Source: Pseudoruegeria aquimaris (GTDB lineage: Bacteria > Pseudomonadota > Alphaproteobacteria > Rhodobacterales > Rhodobacteraceae). Taken from it: a DNA stretch of 64,000 bases. The notes under the pieces are model-generated. The model was given only the letters and a program-made list of their open reading frames with translations. It had not been told where the DNA came from and made no database searches. Location of the stretch: positions 50,540 to 114,539 of the forward strand of contig NZ_FWFQ01000011.1 of assembly GCF_900172235.1 (NCBI RefSeq), given 5' to 3'. The translations under genes and the position numbers were made by a program. This document shows positions 45,734-55,329 of this stretch, in pieces (position 1 is the stretch's first letter; every line of letters begins with the position of its first letter).

Positions 45734-45922
45734 TCAGCCGCGCTCTTCGATGATCTCCACGAGGTGGGGGATCTTGGCGACCATGCCGCGCACGGCGGGC
45801 GTGTCTTCCAGCTCGCGGGTGCGGTGCATCTTGTTCAGGCCCAGGCCCTTCAGCGTTGCGCGCTGGATGGCGGGGCGGCGGATCGGGGAGCCGATCTGCT
45901 TGACGACGATGGTTTTGGCCAT
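45734..45922 (-). CDS. rpmD: 50S ribosomal protein L30
   Basis: Large-subunit protein of 62 residues with the typical [15 protein letters not shown] start and [22 protein letters not shown] core. It follows rpsE in the usual order with 12 bases between. It is the last gene before the non-ribosomal insertion, and a strong terminator hairpin follows 34 bases later, where rplO would normally follow directly. Confidence 0.96.
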   Translation of the reverse strand: MAKTIVVKQIGSPIRRPAIQRATLKGLGLNKMHRTRELEDTPAVRGMVAKIPHLVEIIEERG

Positions 45923-45934
45923 GTTTCGCTCTCC

Positions 45935-46495
45935 TTACGCTTCGGCTTCAGCCGGCGCCTCATCCTTGTTCAGGATGTCGGCGACCTTCTTGCCACGACG
46001 CTGCGCGACCATGCGCGGGGAGGCTTCCTTCTTGAGGCCGTCCAGCGTGGCGCGGATCATGTTGTAGGGGTTCTGCGAACCGATGGACTTGGCGACAACG
46101 TCCTGCACGCCGAGCATTTCGAACACGGCACGCATCGGACCACCGGCGATGATACCGGTACCGGTCGGAGCGGTGCGCATGATCACCTTGCCGGCGCCGT
46201 GACGGCCTTCCACGTCGTGGTGCAGGGTGCGGCCTTCGCGCAGCGGCACGCGGATCATCTGGCGCTTGGCTTGCTCGGTGGCTTTGCGGATGGCCTCGGG
46301 GACCTCCTTCGCCTTGCCCTTGCCGAAGCCGACGCGGCCCTTCTGGTCGCCCACGACGACGAGCGCGGCAAAGCCGAAGCGCTTACCACCCTTCACGGTT
46401 TTGGACACACGGTTGATCGCAACCAGGCGATCTGCAAATTCCGGGGTTTCCTCGCGGTCGCGACGGTTGCCCCGGCGGTTTTCACGTTCTGCCAT
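45935..46495 (-). CDS. rpsE: 30S ribosomal protein S5
   Basis: Small-subunit protein S5 with 186 residues. It has the double-stranded-RNA-binding N-terminal domain ([31 protein letters not shown], partly shown) and the C-terminal [21 protein letters not shown] block involved in translational accuracy. The N-terminal basic extension ([16 protein letters not shown]) and C-terminal acidic tail are common in alphaproteobacteria. It lies between rplR and rpmD as expected. Confidence 0.97.
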   Translation of the reverse strand: MAERENRRGNRRDREETPEFADRLVAINRVSKTVKGGKRFGFAALVVVGDQKGRVGFGKGKAKEVPEAIRKATEQAKRQMIRVPLREGRTLHHDVEGRHGAGKVIMRTAPTGTGIIAGGPMRAVFEMLGVQDVVAKSIGSQNPYNMIRATLDGLKKEASPRMVAQRRGKKVADILNKDEAPAEAEA

Positions 46496-46612
46496 CTGGC
46501 ATTCCTTTGATTGAGTGGCGCGCTTGGCACCGATGAACTCGATCCTTGGTGCAGCGGGGCGCGCGGCCCCGTGCCCGGATCATCGGGGCGGCCCGAAGGC
46601 CGCCCACAGGTC

Positions 46613-46972
46613 TTAGAACTTCAGGCCACCTTCACGGGCGGCGTCGGCCAGGGCCTTCACCTTGCCGTGGTAGAGGAAACCGCCACGATCGAAGTAGCAC
46701 TCCTCGACACCCTTGGCCTTGGCACGCTCAGCGATGGCTGCGCCAACCTTGGCTGCGGCTTCGATGTTGTTCTTGCCCACAACGCCGAGATCCTTCTCGA
46801 GGCTGGAGGCGGAAGCCAGGGTGACGCCTTGCACGTCGTCGATCAGCTGGGCGCTGATGTTCTTGTTGCTGCGGTGCACGGACAGGCGGATACCACCGAC
46901 GTTCCGGGCTTTGAGCTTGTTCCGAACGCGCAGACGGCGCTTCAGGAACAGGGTCCGTTTGCTGTTTGCCAT
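46613..46972 (-). CDS. rplR: 50S ribosomal protein L18
   Basis: Large-subunit protein that binds 5S rRNA, 119 residues from ATG 46972. It starts with a basic helix ([21 protein letters not shown]), then [18 protein letters not shown] and the C-terminal [26 protein letters not shown] end, partly shown. The frame is open a little upstream inside the rplF gap but lacks similarity. It follows rplF by 11 bases. rpsE comes 117 bases downstream, a wider gap than normal. Confidence 0.97.
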   Translation of the reverse strand: MANSKRTLFLKRRLRVRNKLKARNVGGIRLSVHRSNKNISAQLIDDVQGVTLASASSLEKDLGVVGKNNIEAAAKVGAAIAERAKAKGVEECYFDRGGFLYHGKVKALADAAREGGLKF

Positions 46973-46983
46973 TTTTCGCGTCC

Positions 46984-47517
46984 TTACTTCTTCTTGCCTT
47001 CCTTGCGGAAGATGTATTCGCCCTTGTAGCGGATGCCTTTGCCTTTGTAGGGCTCGGGCTTGCGCCATTCGCGGATGTTCGCGGCGACCTGGCCGACGAG
47101 TTGCTCGTCGATGCCCTCGATCACGATTTCCGTCGGTTTCGGAGCCGTCACGGTGACGCCGGCCGGAACCTCGAAGTTCACGTCGTGGGACAGGCCGAGG
47201 GAGAGCTTCAGGGTGTTGCCCTGCATCTGGGCGCGGTAACCCACACCCTGGATCTCAAGCTCACGCTTCACGCCGTTGGTGACGCCGTTCACGATGTTCG
47301 CGACCATGGTGCGGGACATGCCCCACTGCTGACGAGCGCGCTTGGACTTGCCACGCGGCTCGATGGTCACGACGTTGTCTTCCACCTTCAGGGTCACATC
47401 ATCCGTGGCCGTGAAGCTGCGGGCGCCTTTCGGGCCTTTCACTTCGATGGTCTGGCCGGATACGGAAGCCGTCACGCCGGAGGGCAGTTCGACCGGTTTT
47501 TTACCAATACGAGACAT
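46984..47517 (-). CDS. rplF: 50S ribosomal protein L6
   Basis: Large-subunit protein near the factor-binding site, 177 residues in two similar domains. It starts [17 protein letters not shown] and ends in the family block [23 protein letters not shown], partly shown. Both domains and the basic C-terminal loop are present. It lies 11 bases after rpsH and 11 before rplR, so it is in the middle of a tight transcript. Confidence 0.98.
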   Translation of the reverse strand: MSRIGKKPVELPSGVTASVSGQTIEVKGPKGARSFTATDDVTLKVEDNVVTIEPRGKSKRARQQWGMSRTMVANIVNGVTNGVKRELEIQGVGYRAQMQGNTLKLSLGLSHDVNFEVPAGVTVTAPKPTEIVIEGIDEQLVGQVAANIREWRKPEPYKGKGIRYKGEYIFRKEGKKK

Positions 47518-47528
47518 TCCTGACCTCC

Positions 47529-47921
47529 TTAGAAGACGGTGCAGAGCACTTCGCCGCCGACATTGGCAGCGCGTGCGTTTGCATCCGACATCACGCCCTT
47601 GGACGTGGAGACAATGGAAACACCCAGACCCTGACGAACCTGCGGGATGTCCTTCGAGCCCATGTAAACACGGCGGCCCGGCGTGGAAACGCGCTTCAGT
47701 TCGCGGATGACGGGGGTGCCGTCGAAGTATTTCAGCTCGATTTCAAGGGTCGGGTGACCGTTGGCATCGGTGCCTTTCTCGTAGCCGCGGATGTAGCCTT
47801 CATCGACCAGGACATCCAGAACCCAGGCACGCAGCTTGGAGGCCGGGGTGGAAACACCGGTCTTGCCGCGCATTTGAGCGTTGCGGATACGGGTGAGCAT
47901 ATCGCCGATAGGATCGTTCAT
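47529..47921 (-). CDS. rpsH: 30S ribosomal protein S8
   Basis: Primary 16S-binding protein of the small subunit, 130 residues. It begins [20 protein letters not shown] and has [12 protein letters not shown] plus the C-terminal [16 protein letters not shown] block, all diagnostic. In enteric bacteria S8 represses the spc operon at the rplE region; whether this occurs here cannot be read from sequence. It lies 13 bases after rpsN. Confidence 0.98.
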   Translation of the reverse strand: MNDPIGDMLTRIRNAQMRGKTGVSTPASKLRAWVLDVLVDEGYIRGYEKGTDANGHPTLEIELKYFDGTPVIRELKRVSTPGRRVYMGSKDIPQVRQGLGVSIVSTSKGVMSDANARAANVGGEVLCTVF

Positions 47922-47934
47922 ATCGTTCTCTCCC

Positions 47935-48240
47935 TTACCAGCTCGATTTCACCATGCCGGGGATCTGGCCGTTGGAGCCGAGATCACGCAGCGCAATCCG
48001 CGAGATTTTGAGTTTGCGGTAGTAGGCGTGCGGCCGGCCGGTCAGCTGGCAGCGGTTGTGCAGACGGGTTGCCGACGAGTTGCGCGGCAGTTTCGCCAGC
48101 TTCAGGCGCGCCTTGAAGCGCTCTTCCATCGGCAGGCTTTCGTCTTTCGCGATCTCTTTCAGCGCTTCACGCTTGGCGGCGTATTGCTCCACCAGCTTCT
48201 GGCGCTTCTTCTCGCGCTCGATCATTGCTTTTTTAGCCAT
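47935..48240 (-). CDS. rpsN: 30S ribosomal protein S14
   Basis: Small-subunit head protein of 101 residues. This is the long, zinc-free version (no CxxC pair) with the end [23 protein letters not shown], partly shown, and [10 protein letters not shown]. Its position between rplE and rpsH is normal. The short zinc-binding paralogue induced by zinc lack is not in the window. Confidence 0.98.
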   Translation of the reverse strand: MAKKAMIEREKKRQKLVEQYAAKREALKEIAKDESLPMEERFKARLKLAKLPRNSSATRLHNRCQLTGRPHAYYRKLKISRIALRDLGSNGQIPGMVKSSW

Positions 48241-48256
48241 GTCTCTCTCTCCCCGC

Positions 48257-48817
48257 TCAGCTGTTGAAGGGCATGTTGAAAGCTTTCAACAGCGCCTTTG
48301 CTTCCGCATCAGTTTTCGCGGTGGTGCAGATAACGATGTCCATGCCCAGCATGTCGACGACCTTGTCGAAGTCGATCTCCGGGAAGACGATGTGCTCTTT
48401 GAGGCCCATGGCGTAGTTGCCACGACCGTCGAAGGACTTGCCCGAAACGCCGCGGAAGTCGCGGACGCGCGGGAGAGCGATGGTGATCAGACGATCGAGG
48501 AACTCGTACATCCGGTCGCCACGCAGGGTCACCTTGGTGCCCAGCGGCATTTCCTCACGAACGCGGAAGGTCGCGATGGACTTGCGCGCTTTCGTGATGA
48601 CGGCCTGCTGGCCGGCGATGGCGGTCAGGGCTTCCTGAGCGGCCTTCACCTTCTTGGTGTCCTTGACGGCTTCACCGATCCCCATGTTCAGAACGATCTT
48701 GTCCAGCTTCGGGATCATCATGTCGTTCTTGTAGCCGAACTCTTCCTTGAGCGCGGCGCGGATCGTGTCCTTGTAGAGCGTCTTCAGACGCGGGGTGTAG
48801 GTTGCGGCGTCGAGCAT
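48257..48817 (-). CDS. rplE: 50S ribosomal protein L5
   Basis: 5S-rRNA-binding protein of 186 residues, contacting the P-site tRNA. Diagnostic blocks are [36 protein letters not shown] and the ITTTAKTD-like end ([17 protein letters not shown]). It overlaps rplX by one base at its start and is followed by rpsN after 16 bases, as in most bacteria. The length is family-normal. Confidence 0.98.
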   Translation of the reverse strand: MLDAATYTPRLKTLYKDTIRAALKEEFGYKNDMMIPKLDKIVLNMGIGEAVKDTKKVKAAQEALTAIAGQQAVITKARKSIATFRVREEMPLGTKVTLRGDRMYEFLDRLITIALPRVRDFRGVSGKSFDGRGNYAMGLKEHIVFPEIDFDKVVDMLGMDIVICTTAKTDAEAKALLKAFNMPFNS

Positions 48818-49122
48818 CAGACCGTCTCCCCGGTGGTTTTGGCGTAGCGCACCTTCTTGCCGTCTTCGAAGCGGAAGCCGACGCGGGTTGCCTTGCCGTT
48901 GGAGTCGAGCAGCGCCAGGTTGCTCAGGTCGATCGGCATCGCTTGCGGAATGCGGCCGCCCTGGGAGTTCTGGGATTGCTTGGTGTGACGGATGGCGATG
49001 TTCACGCCTTCCACGATGGCCTTGCCGGCGGAGGGGTTCACGGAGGTGATTTCACCCTGCTTGCCCTTGTCCTTGCCGGCCAGCACGACGACCTTGTCGC
49101 CTTTTTTCAGTTTGGCAGCCAT
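48817..49122 (-). CDS. rplX: 50S ribosomal protein L24
   Basis: Assembly-initiating large-subunit protein, 101 residues. It carries the KOW motif near the N-terminus ([20 protein letters not shown]), followed by [15 protein letters not shown] and a [18 protein letters not shown] end. It starts 2 bases after the rplN stop and overlaps rplE by one base, so translation is coupled. No deviations from family length. Confidence 0.98.
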   Translation of the reverse strand: MAAKLKKGDKVVVLAGKDKGKQGEITSVNPSAGKAIVEGVNIAIRHTKQSQNSQGGRIPQAMPIDLSNLALLDSNGKATRVGFRFEDGKKVRYAKTTGETV

Positions 49123-49124
49123 GA

Positions 49125-49493
49125 TTACAGCACCTCCGGAGCGAGCGAGATGATCTTCATGAAGTTCTTCGCGCGCAGCTCACGCACAACCGGGCCGAAG
49201 ATACGGGTACCAACGGGCTCGTTGTTGTTGTTCAGGATGACGGCAGCGTTGCGGTCAAAACGGATGGCGGTGCCGTCTTCACGACGGACTTCCTTGGCGG
49301 TGCGCACGACGACGGCCTTGCGGACGTCACCTTTCTTCACGCGACCACGCGGGATGGCTTCCTTCACGGAGACGACGATGATGTCGCCAACCGAGGCGTA
49401 TTTACGCTTGGAACCACCCAGAACCTTGATGCACTGAACACGGCGGGCGCCGGAGTTGTCAGCAACATCCAGGTTTGTTTGCATCTGGATCAT
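49125..49493 (-). CDS. rplN: 50S ribosomal protein L14
   Basis: Large-subunit protein of 122 residues, placed at the subunit interface. It starts [18 protein letters not shown] and contains [24 protein letters not shown] (partly shown) and the C-terminal [21 protein letters not shown], both typical. An internal ATG at the fourth codon exists, but the first is conserved. rpsQ precedes it with 74 bases between and rplX follows after 2. Confidence 0.98.
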   Translation of the reverse strand: MIQMQTNLDVADNSGARRVQCIKVLGGSKRKYASVGDIIVVSVKEAIPRGRVKKGDVRKAVVVRTAKEVRREDGTAIRFDRNAAVILNNNNEPVGTRIFGPVVRELRAKNFMKIISLAPEVL

Positions 49494-49567
49494 GTGGTTT
49501 CTCCCGACCTTTGGGGGCCTATGCGGGGCTTGTCCCCAGGGTTTCGATTAAGCCGAAAGGCTCTGCC

Positions 49568-49798
49568 TTATGCAGGCAGAACCTCCCAACGCTTCGTCTT
49601 CGAGATCGGCGCACATTCCTGGATGCGGACGGTATCACCAACCTTGAATTCGTTCTTCGGATCGTGAGCCCGGTATTTCTTGGACTTACGGATCGTCTTC
49701 TTCAGAATAGGGTGCGTGAAGCGACGCTCGACGGAAACCGTGATGGTCTGCTCGTTCTTGTCGGAGGTCACGGTGCCTTGCAGGATACGTTTGGGCAT
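49568..49798 (-). CDS. rpsQ: 30S ribosomal protein S17
   Basis: Small-subunit primary binding protein, 76 residues. It starts [27 protein letters not shown] and has the [19 protein letters not shown] segment, both typical of S17. The end contains [20 protein letters not shown]. It follows rpmC by 13 bases. Nothing odd is seen in length or order; after it comes rplN on the same transcript. Confidence 0.97.
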   Translation of the reverse strand: MPKRILQGTVTSDKNEQTITVSVERRFTHPILKKTIRKSKKYRAHDPKNEFKVGDTVRIQECAPISKTKRWEVLPA

Positions 49799-49811
49799 TC
49801 TTCAGGCTCCC

Positions 49812-50015
49812 TTATTCTGCGGCCGCTTGCGCGGCTTTTTCGTTGAGCACGGTTTTGACGCGGGCCACATCACGGCGGACCTGCTTGACGCGTGCGGTGT
49901 TTTCGAGCTGGCCGGTGGCCTGTTGGAAGCGCAGGTTGAAGGCTTCCTTCTTGAGCGCGGTCAGTTCATCACGAAGCTGATCCGGCGTTTTATCGCGGAG
50001 TTCCTGGGCGTTCAT
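49812..50015 (-). CDS. rpmC: 50S ribosomal protein L29
   Basis: Small helical protein beside the peptide exit, 67 residues from ATG 50015. A TTG two codons earlier is less likely. It has [20 protein letters not shown] and [19 protein letters not shown], the L29 signature. In most bacteria it directly follows rplP, but here about 6.7 kb with six genes or fragments lies between, so rpmC-rpsQ-rplN and the rest need their own promoter in the 243 bases upstream. Confidence 0.96.
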   Translation of the reverse strand: MNAQELRDKTPDQLRDELTALKKEAFNLRFQQATGQLENTARVKQVRRDVARVKTVLNEKAAQAAAE

Positions 50016-50258
50016 CGCCAATTTTCCTTTTTCAACATCACCAGAGGGCCCCCCGAAGGGTCACCCTGATTCCAGTGGAGTTCACGGATGAGCGGCCCCT
50101 TTACGCCCTATCCCCGACGTTGGCAAGCGAAATCCTGAAGAAAAGACGGATTTGGCGGATGCGCGAAACCGTGCGAGGGTGGGGAGATCATTTCAAATGA
50201 AACCAAGCAAGCTTTTGGCCGAGGAGGGTCCCGAGCGAAACATACCCGGAGGAAAGAC

Positions 50259-52181
50259 ATGAAACAGATCCTGAGGGCCTGCGCAGCGCTGGCCGTTTCG
50301 GCCGGTCTCGGCCACGCATCCGACGTGCCCACCGGCGACACCGCGGCAGACAACCTGCCGACGCGCCCCTTCTCCCCCTACGCCAACCGGACGTTTCCCG
50401 ACCGCCCCCTCTGGGGGGAAACCCACCTTCACACGGGGCTTTCGCTCGATGCCGGCGCTTTCGGCAACACCCTGAAGCCGGATGACGCCTGGCGCTTCGC
50501 CAAGGGCGAACAGGTCACCTCCTCCACCGGTCAACCCGTCAAGCTCAGCCGCCCGCTGGACTGGATGGTGCTGACCGACCACACCGATCTCATGGGGTTC
50601 GCCCCCGATCTGCAGGCCGGCAAACCCGGTGTTCTGGCCGATCCGAAGGGCCGGGAATGGTACGAGGGCTACAAGGCCGGGGGCGAAGAGGCCGGGAAGA
50701 CGGCCTTCGATCTGATCACCAACTTCTCGCAGGGCACCCTGCCCGAACTGCTGCTGGAGTCCTACAGCCCCGGCGCCGACGCCTTTTCCAACGTCTGGGA
50801 AGAGATCGTCCTCTCCGCCGAGGCGCACAACGACCCGGGCCGTTTCACCGCCTTCATCGGCTTCGAATGGACCTCGGTGCCCAAGGGCTTCAACCTGCAC
50901 CGCAACGTGATGCTGCGCGACGGCGCGATCCGCGCCCTGCAGGTGGTGCCGCCCGTCACCCAGCCGCCCTCCGGCAGCACCGATCCCAAGGCGCTCTACG
51001 CGTGGCTGGAAGCCTACCAGGAGAAGACGGGCGGCCGCGCCGTGGCCTTCGCCCACAACGGCAACCTCTCCAACGGCTGGATGTTCCCGCTGGAGGGCAC
51101 CTATCACGGCGGCGAGGTGGATGCGGACTACGTGGCCGCGCGCGCCCGCTGGGAACCGCATTACGAGATGACCCAGATCAAGGGCGACGGCGAGGCCCAC
51201 CCGGCGCTGAGCCCGGAAGATCCCTTCGCCGACTACGAGAACTGGGACGCGGGCAACCTCGACCTGACCGAACTCAAGACGCCGGAGATGCTGGCCGGCG
51301 AATACGCCCGCGAAGCGCTGAAGAACGGCCTCGTTCTGGAAGAGAAATTCGGCGTGAACCCTTACAAGTTCGGCATGGGCGGCGCCACCGACAGCCACAC
51401 CGCCCTCGCCACGGCCGAGGAAGACAACTACTTCGGCAAATCGGTGAGCGTGGAGCCCTCCCCCACCCGCATCCAGCATCCCTTCGTGAAATCCGATCTC
51501 GGCGAAGTGCCCGGCCACAAGCTGGTGGCCTCGGGCTACACGGCCGTCTACGCCACCGAGAACACCCGCGCGGCCATCTTCGATGCCTTCAAGCGCCGCG
51601 AGACCTATGCCACAACGGGCCCGCGCATCGGCCTGCGTTTCTTCGGGGGCTGGGATTTCACCAATGCCGACCTGCTGTCGCGCACGCCGGCCGTCGCCGG
51701 CTACGAGCGCGGGGTGCCCATGGGCGGCGACATGCCCACCCGCGAAACCGAGGCCGCGCCTTCCTTCCTGCTTTTCGCGCTGCGTGATCCCATCGGCGCC
51801 AACCTCGACCGGATGCAGATCGTGAAGGGCTGGCTCGATGCCGACGGCGCCACCCATGAAAAGGTCTATGACGTCGCGTGGTCGGGTGACCGCGCGCCGG
51901 ACGCGAACGGGATGCTCCCCGAGGTCGGCAACACCGTGGACATCGAAACCGCCAGTTGGCAGAACACGATCGGCGCCTCGGAGCTGTCCACCGTCTGGAC
52001 GGACCCGGATTTCGATCCGGCCGAGCGTGCCTTCTACTACGTGCGCGTGCTCGAGATCCCGACGCCGCGCTGGGTCGTCTACGACAAGCTGCGCTACGGC
52101 ATCGACCTGCCCGAGGAGGCCCGGCTCATCCACCAGGAACGCGCCTATTCCTCGCCGATCTGGTATACCCCGGCAGAGTGA
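50259..52181 (+). CDS. Exported DUF3604 protein (PHP-like)
   Basis: A 640-residue exported protein with a signal peptide ([20 protein letters not shown]). It matches DUF3604: [15 protein letters not shown] with a PHP-like His pair, [24 protein letters not shown], and the late [16 protein letters not shown] block. The metal-binding His/Asp pattern suggests a hydrolase acting in the periplasm, but the substrate is unknown. It lies on the plus strand in the cut between rpmC and rplP, divergent from rpmC. A 14-base palindrome follows the stop at 52207-52220. Confidence 0.88.
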   Translation: MKQILRACAALAVSAGLGHASDVPTGDTAADNLPTRPFSPYANRTFPDRPLWGETHLHTGLSLDAGAFGNTLKPDDAWRFAKGEQVTSSTGQPVKLSRPLDWMVLTDHTDLMGFAPDLQAGKPGVLADPKGREWYEGYKAGGEEAGKTAFDLITNFSQGTLPELLLESYSPGADAFSNVWEEIVLSAEAHNDPGRFTAFIGFEWTSVPKGFNLHRNVMLRDGAIRALQVVPPVTQPPSGSTDPKALYAWLEAYQEKTGGRAVAFAHNGNLSNGWMFPLEGTYHGGEVDADYVAARARWEPHYEMTQIKGDGEAHPALSPEDPFADYENWDAGNLDLTELKTPEMLAGEYAREALKNGLVLEEKFGVNPYKFGMGGATDSHTALATAEEDNYFGKSVSVEPSPTRIQHPFVKSDLGEVPGHKLVASGYTAVYATENTRAAIFDAFKRRETYATTGPRIGLRFFGGWDFTNADLLSRTPAVAGYERGVPMGGDMPTRETEAAPSFLLFALRDPIGANLDRMQIVKGWLDADGATHEKVYDVAWSGDRAPDANGMLPEVGNTVDIETASWQNTIGASELSTVWTDPDFDPAERAFYYVRVLEIPTPRWVVYDKLRYGIDLPEEARLIHQERAYSSPIWYTPAE

Positions 52182-52255
52182 CCTCCGGCCCACGGTCAGA
52201 GGCTACGCCCCGCGCGGGGCCACGCGGTGAGCGGCATCGAAGCCCCCCGAGATGA

Positions 52256-52537
52256 TCGCGAAGCTGGGCGAAAAGTCTGGGGCCGGAGACGCTCTGCATC
52301 AAGGCCGTGCAGCATGATCCCGCCCGCCGGACGCTCCAATTCCAGCGCGCCCACATCGACGCCTCCGGCACGCGGCTCGTGCCGCTGCCCCTGCGCCATG
52401 CCTACCCCGCCGAGATCGATCTCATGGCCCGGCTCGTCGGGCTCGCGCTGCAGGCACGCCGGGGCGGCTGGCACCGGCAGGAATTCACCGCCGAGAGCAA
52501 AATGCACGTTTCTCTCTACGCAAAAGCTGATAGCTGA
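52256..52537 (+). pseudogene. Remnant of a SAM methyltransferase C-terminus
   Basis: About 90 codons open after a TGA at 52253, without a clear start apart from a GTG at 52307. The translation (ARRTLQFQRAHID, then IDLMARLVGLALQARRGGWH, partly shown, and FTAESKMHVSLY) resembles the last part of class I SAM methyltransferases, which end in a HVSVY-type strand. The SAM-binding domain is missing. It lies between the DUF3604 gene and the TIGR02466 gene and is probably the decayed 3' end of a lost gene. Confidence 0.55.
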
Positions 52538-52569
52538 GCAGCGAACACCGAAGTCCGCAATCAAAGGCC

Positions 52570-53199
52570 ATGCCCATGCCCCAGATCGACTCTCTCTTCG
52601 TGACCCGCCTCTACCGCGACCGCCTGACCGCCTTCGGCGAGACCGTGGACCCGGATGAACTCGAAGCCTCCTGCTACTCCATCGCCGAAGACGACGAGGC
52701 CGGGCAGGCGTGGTGCGAAGCCAACGACTACCCCGGCTACACCAGCTACGCCTCGCTCACCGATCTCGCCTGGCGCTTCCCGATCTTCGAAGAGGTGCGC
52801 AAGCTGCTGGACCGGCACGTGGCCGCCTTCGCCGAGGATCTGGAGCTGGATCTGGACGGGCGCGCGCTGCGGCTTGAGGATCTCTGGATCAACATCCTGC
52901 CCGAGGGCGGCTTCCACTCCGCCCACATCCACCCCCATTCCGTGATCAGCGGCACAACCTACGTGGCCATGCCCGAGGGCACCAGCGCGCTGAAGCTGGA
53001 GGATCCGCGCCACGCGATGATGATGGCCGCCCCGCCGCGCAGGAAGACCGCGCGGCAGGAGATGAAGAACTTCGTCACCGTCAAGCCCGCGGTCGGCGAC
53101 GTGCTTCTTTGGGAAAGCTGGCTGCGCCACGAAGTGCCGATGAACATGGCCGAGGACGACCGCATCTCGGTGAGCTTCAACTACGCCTGGGCGGACTGA
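52570..53199 (+). CDS. Putative 2OG-Fe(II) oxygenase, TIGR02466 family
   Basis: A 209-residue soluble protein of the TIGR02466 group, a putative 2-oxoglutarate/Fe(II) oxygenase. Family marks are ITLFxxxLYRDRL-like start (SLFVTRLYRDRL), WINILPEGGFHSAHIHPHSVISGTTYV with the metal-binding histidines, and LLWESWLRHEVPMN with the second His and a probable 2OG contact. The C-terminus RISVSFNYAWAD is typical. The substrate is unknown. It ends in a good terminator (53221-53249). ATG 52570 or 52576 could be the start. Confidence 0.88.
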   Translation: MPMPQIDSLFVTRLYRDRLTAFGETVDPDELEASCYSIAEDDEAGQAWCEANDYPGYTSYASLTDLAWRFPIFEEVRKLLDRHVAAFAEDLELDLDGRALRLEDLWINILPEGGFHSAHIHPHSVISGTTYVAMPEGTSALKLEDPRHAMMMAAPPRRKTARQEMKNFVTVKPAVGDVLLWESWLRHEVPMNMAEDDRISVSFNYAWAD

Positions 53200-53220
53200 C
53201 GCACCGTGGCGGAAGGCGAA

Positions 53221-53249
53221 GGGCCCCGGGCGCGCACCGGGGCCTTTTT
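53221..53249 (+). terminator. Rho-independent terminator after the TIGR02466 gene
   Basis: An 8-bp GC stem (53222-53229 with 53237-53244) runs directly into five T on the plus strand (53245-53249). It lies 22 bases after the stop and before the convergent amidohydrolase. Confidence 0.85.
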
Positions 53250-53274
53250 CGTTCCATATGCACCCGCGGCGCGA

Positions 53275-54545
53275 TCACATCTCGTTCTTGAAGATCTCGC
53301 CGCCCTTCATGATCAGGTAGAAGTTGGCGTTCGGATCGGCCACGAGGTCGATGTCTTCCAGCGGGTTGCCGTCCACGAGGATGAGATCGGCATAGGCCCC
53401 TTCAGCGATCACCCCGAGCGGGCCGGCCGGATAGGGGTTTCGCGGCCCGTTGATCGAGGTCGCCATCTTCAGCACCTCGTAGGGCGAATACCAGCGCTGC
53501 AGCTTGGCGAGGAAGGCGCCCTGACGCTCGGCCAGTTTCGGATCGAACAGGATGTCGGCGCCGAAAGCCACCTTCACCCCCACTTCCCTGGCCGTCCTGT
53601 AGGTGAAATCGGTGCCGCTGGTGACGTCGATCCACTTCTGCTGGCTGACCGGATCATCGAAGGAGAAGCCGTCCTCGTCGTCCAGCAGCGGCTGCACGGA
53701 GAGCCAGGCGTCGTGATCCTTGATCATCTGCATCGTCTCCCGGCTCATCAGGAACCCGTGCTCGATCGATTTGACTCCGGCCTCCAGCGAGATCCGCACG
53801 GCATCGTCTGTGAAGGTGTGGGAGGCGACGTAGGTGTTGTAGGTATCAGCCACTTCCACGAAAGCCTCGATCTCGGCACGCGCGTATTGGCGCACGTCCA
53901 GCGGATCATAGGTGGACGACACCCCGCCGCCGGTTGAGATCTTCAGCTGGCTTGCCCCCATCCGCATGATCTCACGCGCGCGTTTCGTCACCTCCGGCAC
54001 GCCGTCGGCCATCGCCATCAGGCCGACACCATACCAGTACCATTGGGAATCCGCCGGGTTCGTGGGAACGGCCTGGTAGGGGCGGTAGTCGAAATAGCCG
54101 CCGGTCTGGGCCACGGGCGGGCGCGAGGGCAGGATGCGCGGGCCGACAAGTTCGCCGCCGTCGATCATCTTCTTGGTGGCGAACGGGTTGCCGCCCACGC
54201 CCCGCACGGAGGTGAAGCCCCGCATCAGCGTCGCCTCCGAGCCCTTGGCACCGCGGATGGCGATTTCGAGGATATCCCCCGTCACCACCGTGCTCTGCGC
54301 CGCGCAGCAATAGGAGGTGTGCCAGTGCACGTCGATCAGGCCGGGGATCATCGTCCGCCCGCCGAGATCGGATCGGTGGAGATCGCCGCGATCATCTCGC
54401 CCTCCACCAGCACGTTGGCCTTCTCGATCAGCGCCTCGTTGACACCGTCGAAGACGTTGACGTTGGAAATCAGGATCTGCCCGGCGCCGGCGGGCGCGGC
54501 GGCAAGGGCCGCAAGAGCGGCCGCGAACGGTAGAAAAGACTTCAT
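53275..54545 (-). pseudogene. Exported amidohydrolase split into two frames
   Basis: An amidohydrolase of the imidazolonepropionase/Xaa-Pro-like group. The first frame (54348-54545, 65 codons) gives a signal peptide and the first strand (LISNVNVFDG). It ends at a TGA that overlaps the ATG of the second frame (53275-54351, 358 codons) in ATGA. The second frame continues the family pattern with TMIPGLIDVHWH, LKISTGGGVSS (Lys ligand), the later histidines and FGADILFDP. A one-base change within about 30 bases of 54350 would join both. So it is a frameshifted gene, a sequencing error, or a two-piece gene with reinitiation. The second piece alone would stay in the cytosol. Confidence 0.8.
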
Positions 54546-54753
54546 GACAAACTCCAAAACCTGCGTGGACGCATCCTCGCCGAAGCGGCGGATTGTGCCC
54601 AGATCGTTCTCACGAGCGGACACGTTCGCGTGAAAACCGCCCAGACGGCACCCGCCCGGCAAAAGCGGGCTCATCCAGATGCGAGGGGCGCACGTAGCTT
54701 CCATGACGGCCGGGCATCCTCACCGCGCCGCAGCAAACCGAAAGGATAGGACA

Positions 54754-55284
54754 ATGAAGCTCAGAACTGCTCTCGCGGCGACCGCCGCCGCGTTTCTCGC
54801 CGCGCCGCTCTCGGCGCAGTCCCTCGATGATTTCACCGGCTTCTACGCCGGCGCCCAGCTCGGCTACGGCGACGTGGGCACCAACGCGCCCGGCGTGAGC
54901 GGCGATGACTGGATCGGCGGCATCATCCTGGGCTACGACTACGACTTCGGCGATTGGGTGATCGGCGGCGGCATCGACTACGACTGGGCCGACATCAACA
55001 TCGCCGCCGGCGTGGACGTGGAGAGCGTCTGGCGGATCAAGGCGCGCGGCGGCTACAACTGGGACAACAGTCTGATCTACGCCACCGCCGGCTATGCCGA
55101 CGCCGGCACCAACGCGCTCGGCAGCTCCGACGGCTGGCTCGCCGGCATCGGCTACGAATACCGGGTGCGCAGCGATCTGAGCCTCGGCGCCGAGCTCCTG
55201 TATCACGAGTTCGACGATTTCAACGGCTCCGGCATCGACGTGGACGCCACCACGGTGCAATTCCGCGCCTCCTACCGCTTCTAG
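54754..55284 (+). CDS. Outer-membrane beta-barrel protein
   Basis: A 176-residue exported protein. A signal peptide (MKLRTALAATAAAFLAAPLSA) is followed by alternating amphipathic strands rich in Gly and aromatic residues, ending in a C-terminal YRF aromatic, the outer-membrane signature. Eight strands can be counted loosely, as in small OmpA/OmpW-type or porin-family (OMP_b-brl) barrels. It should span the outer membrane. ATG 54754 has AAAGGATAGG just before it. It is divergent from the amidohydrolase and convergent with the Hsp70-like gene. Confidence 0.87.
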   Translation: MKLRTALAATAAAFLAAPLSAQSLDDFTGFYAGAQLGYGDVGTNAPGVSGDDWIGGIILGYDYDFGDWVIGGGIDYDWADINIAAGVDVESVWRIKARGGYNWDNSLIYATAGYADAGTNALGSSDGWLAGIGYEYRVRSDLSLGAELLYHEFDDFNGSGIDVDATTVQFRASYRF

Positions 55285-55287
55285 GGC

Positions 55288-55324
55288 GGCCCCGCTCCGC
55301 GTGCCCTGCCGGGCGCGCGGGGCC
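55288..55324. terminator. Hairpin between the convergent barrel and Hsp70-like genes
   Basis: An 8-bp GC stem (55288-55295 with 55317-55324, 21-nt loop) between the two convergent stops. There is no U-run; termination is plausible but weak. Confidence 0.4.
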
Positions 55325-55329
55325 CTGCG

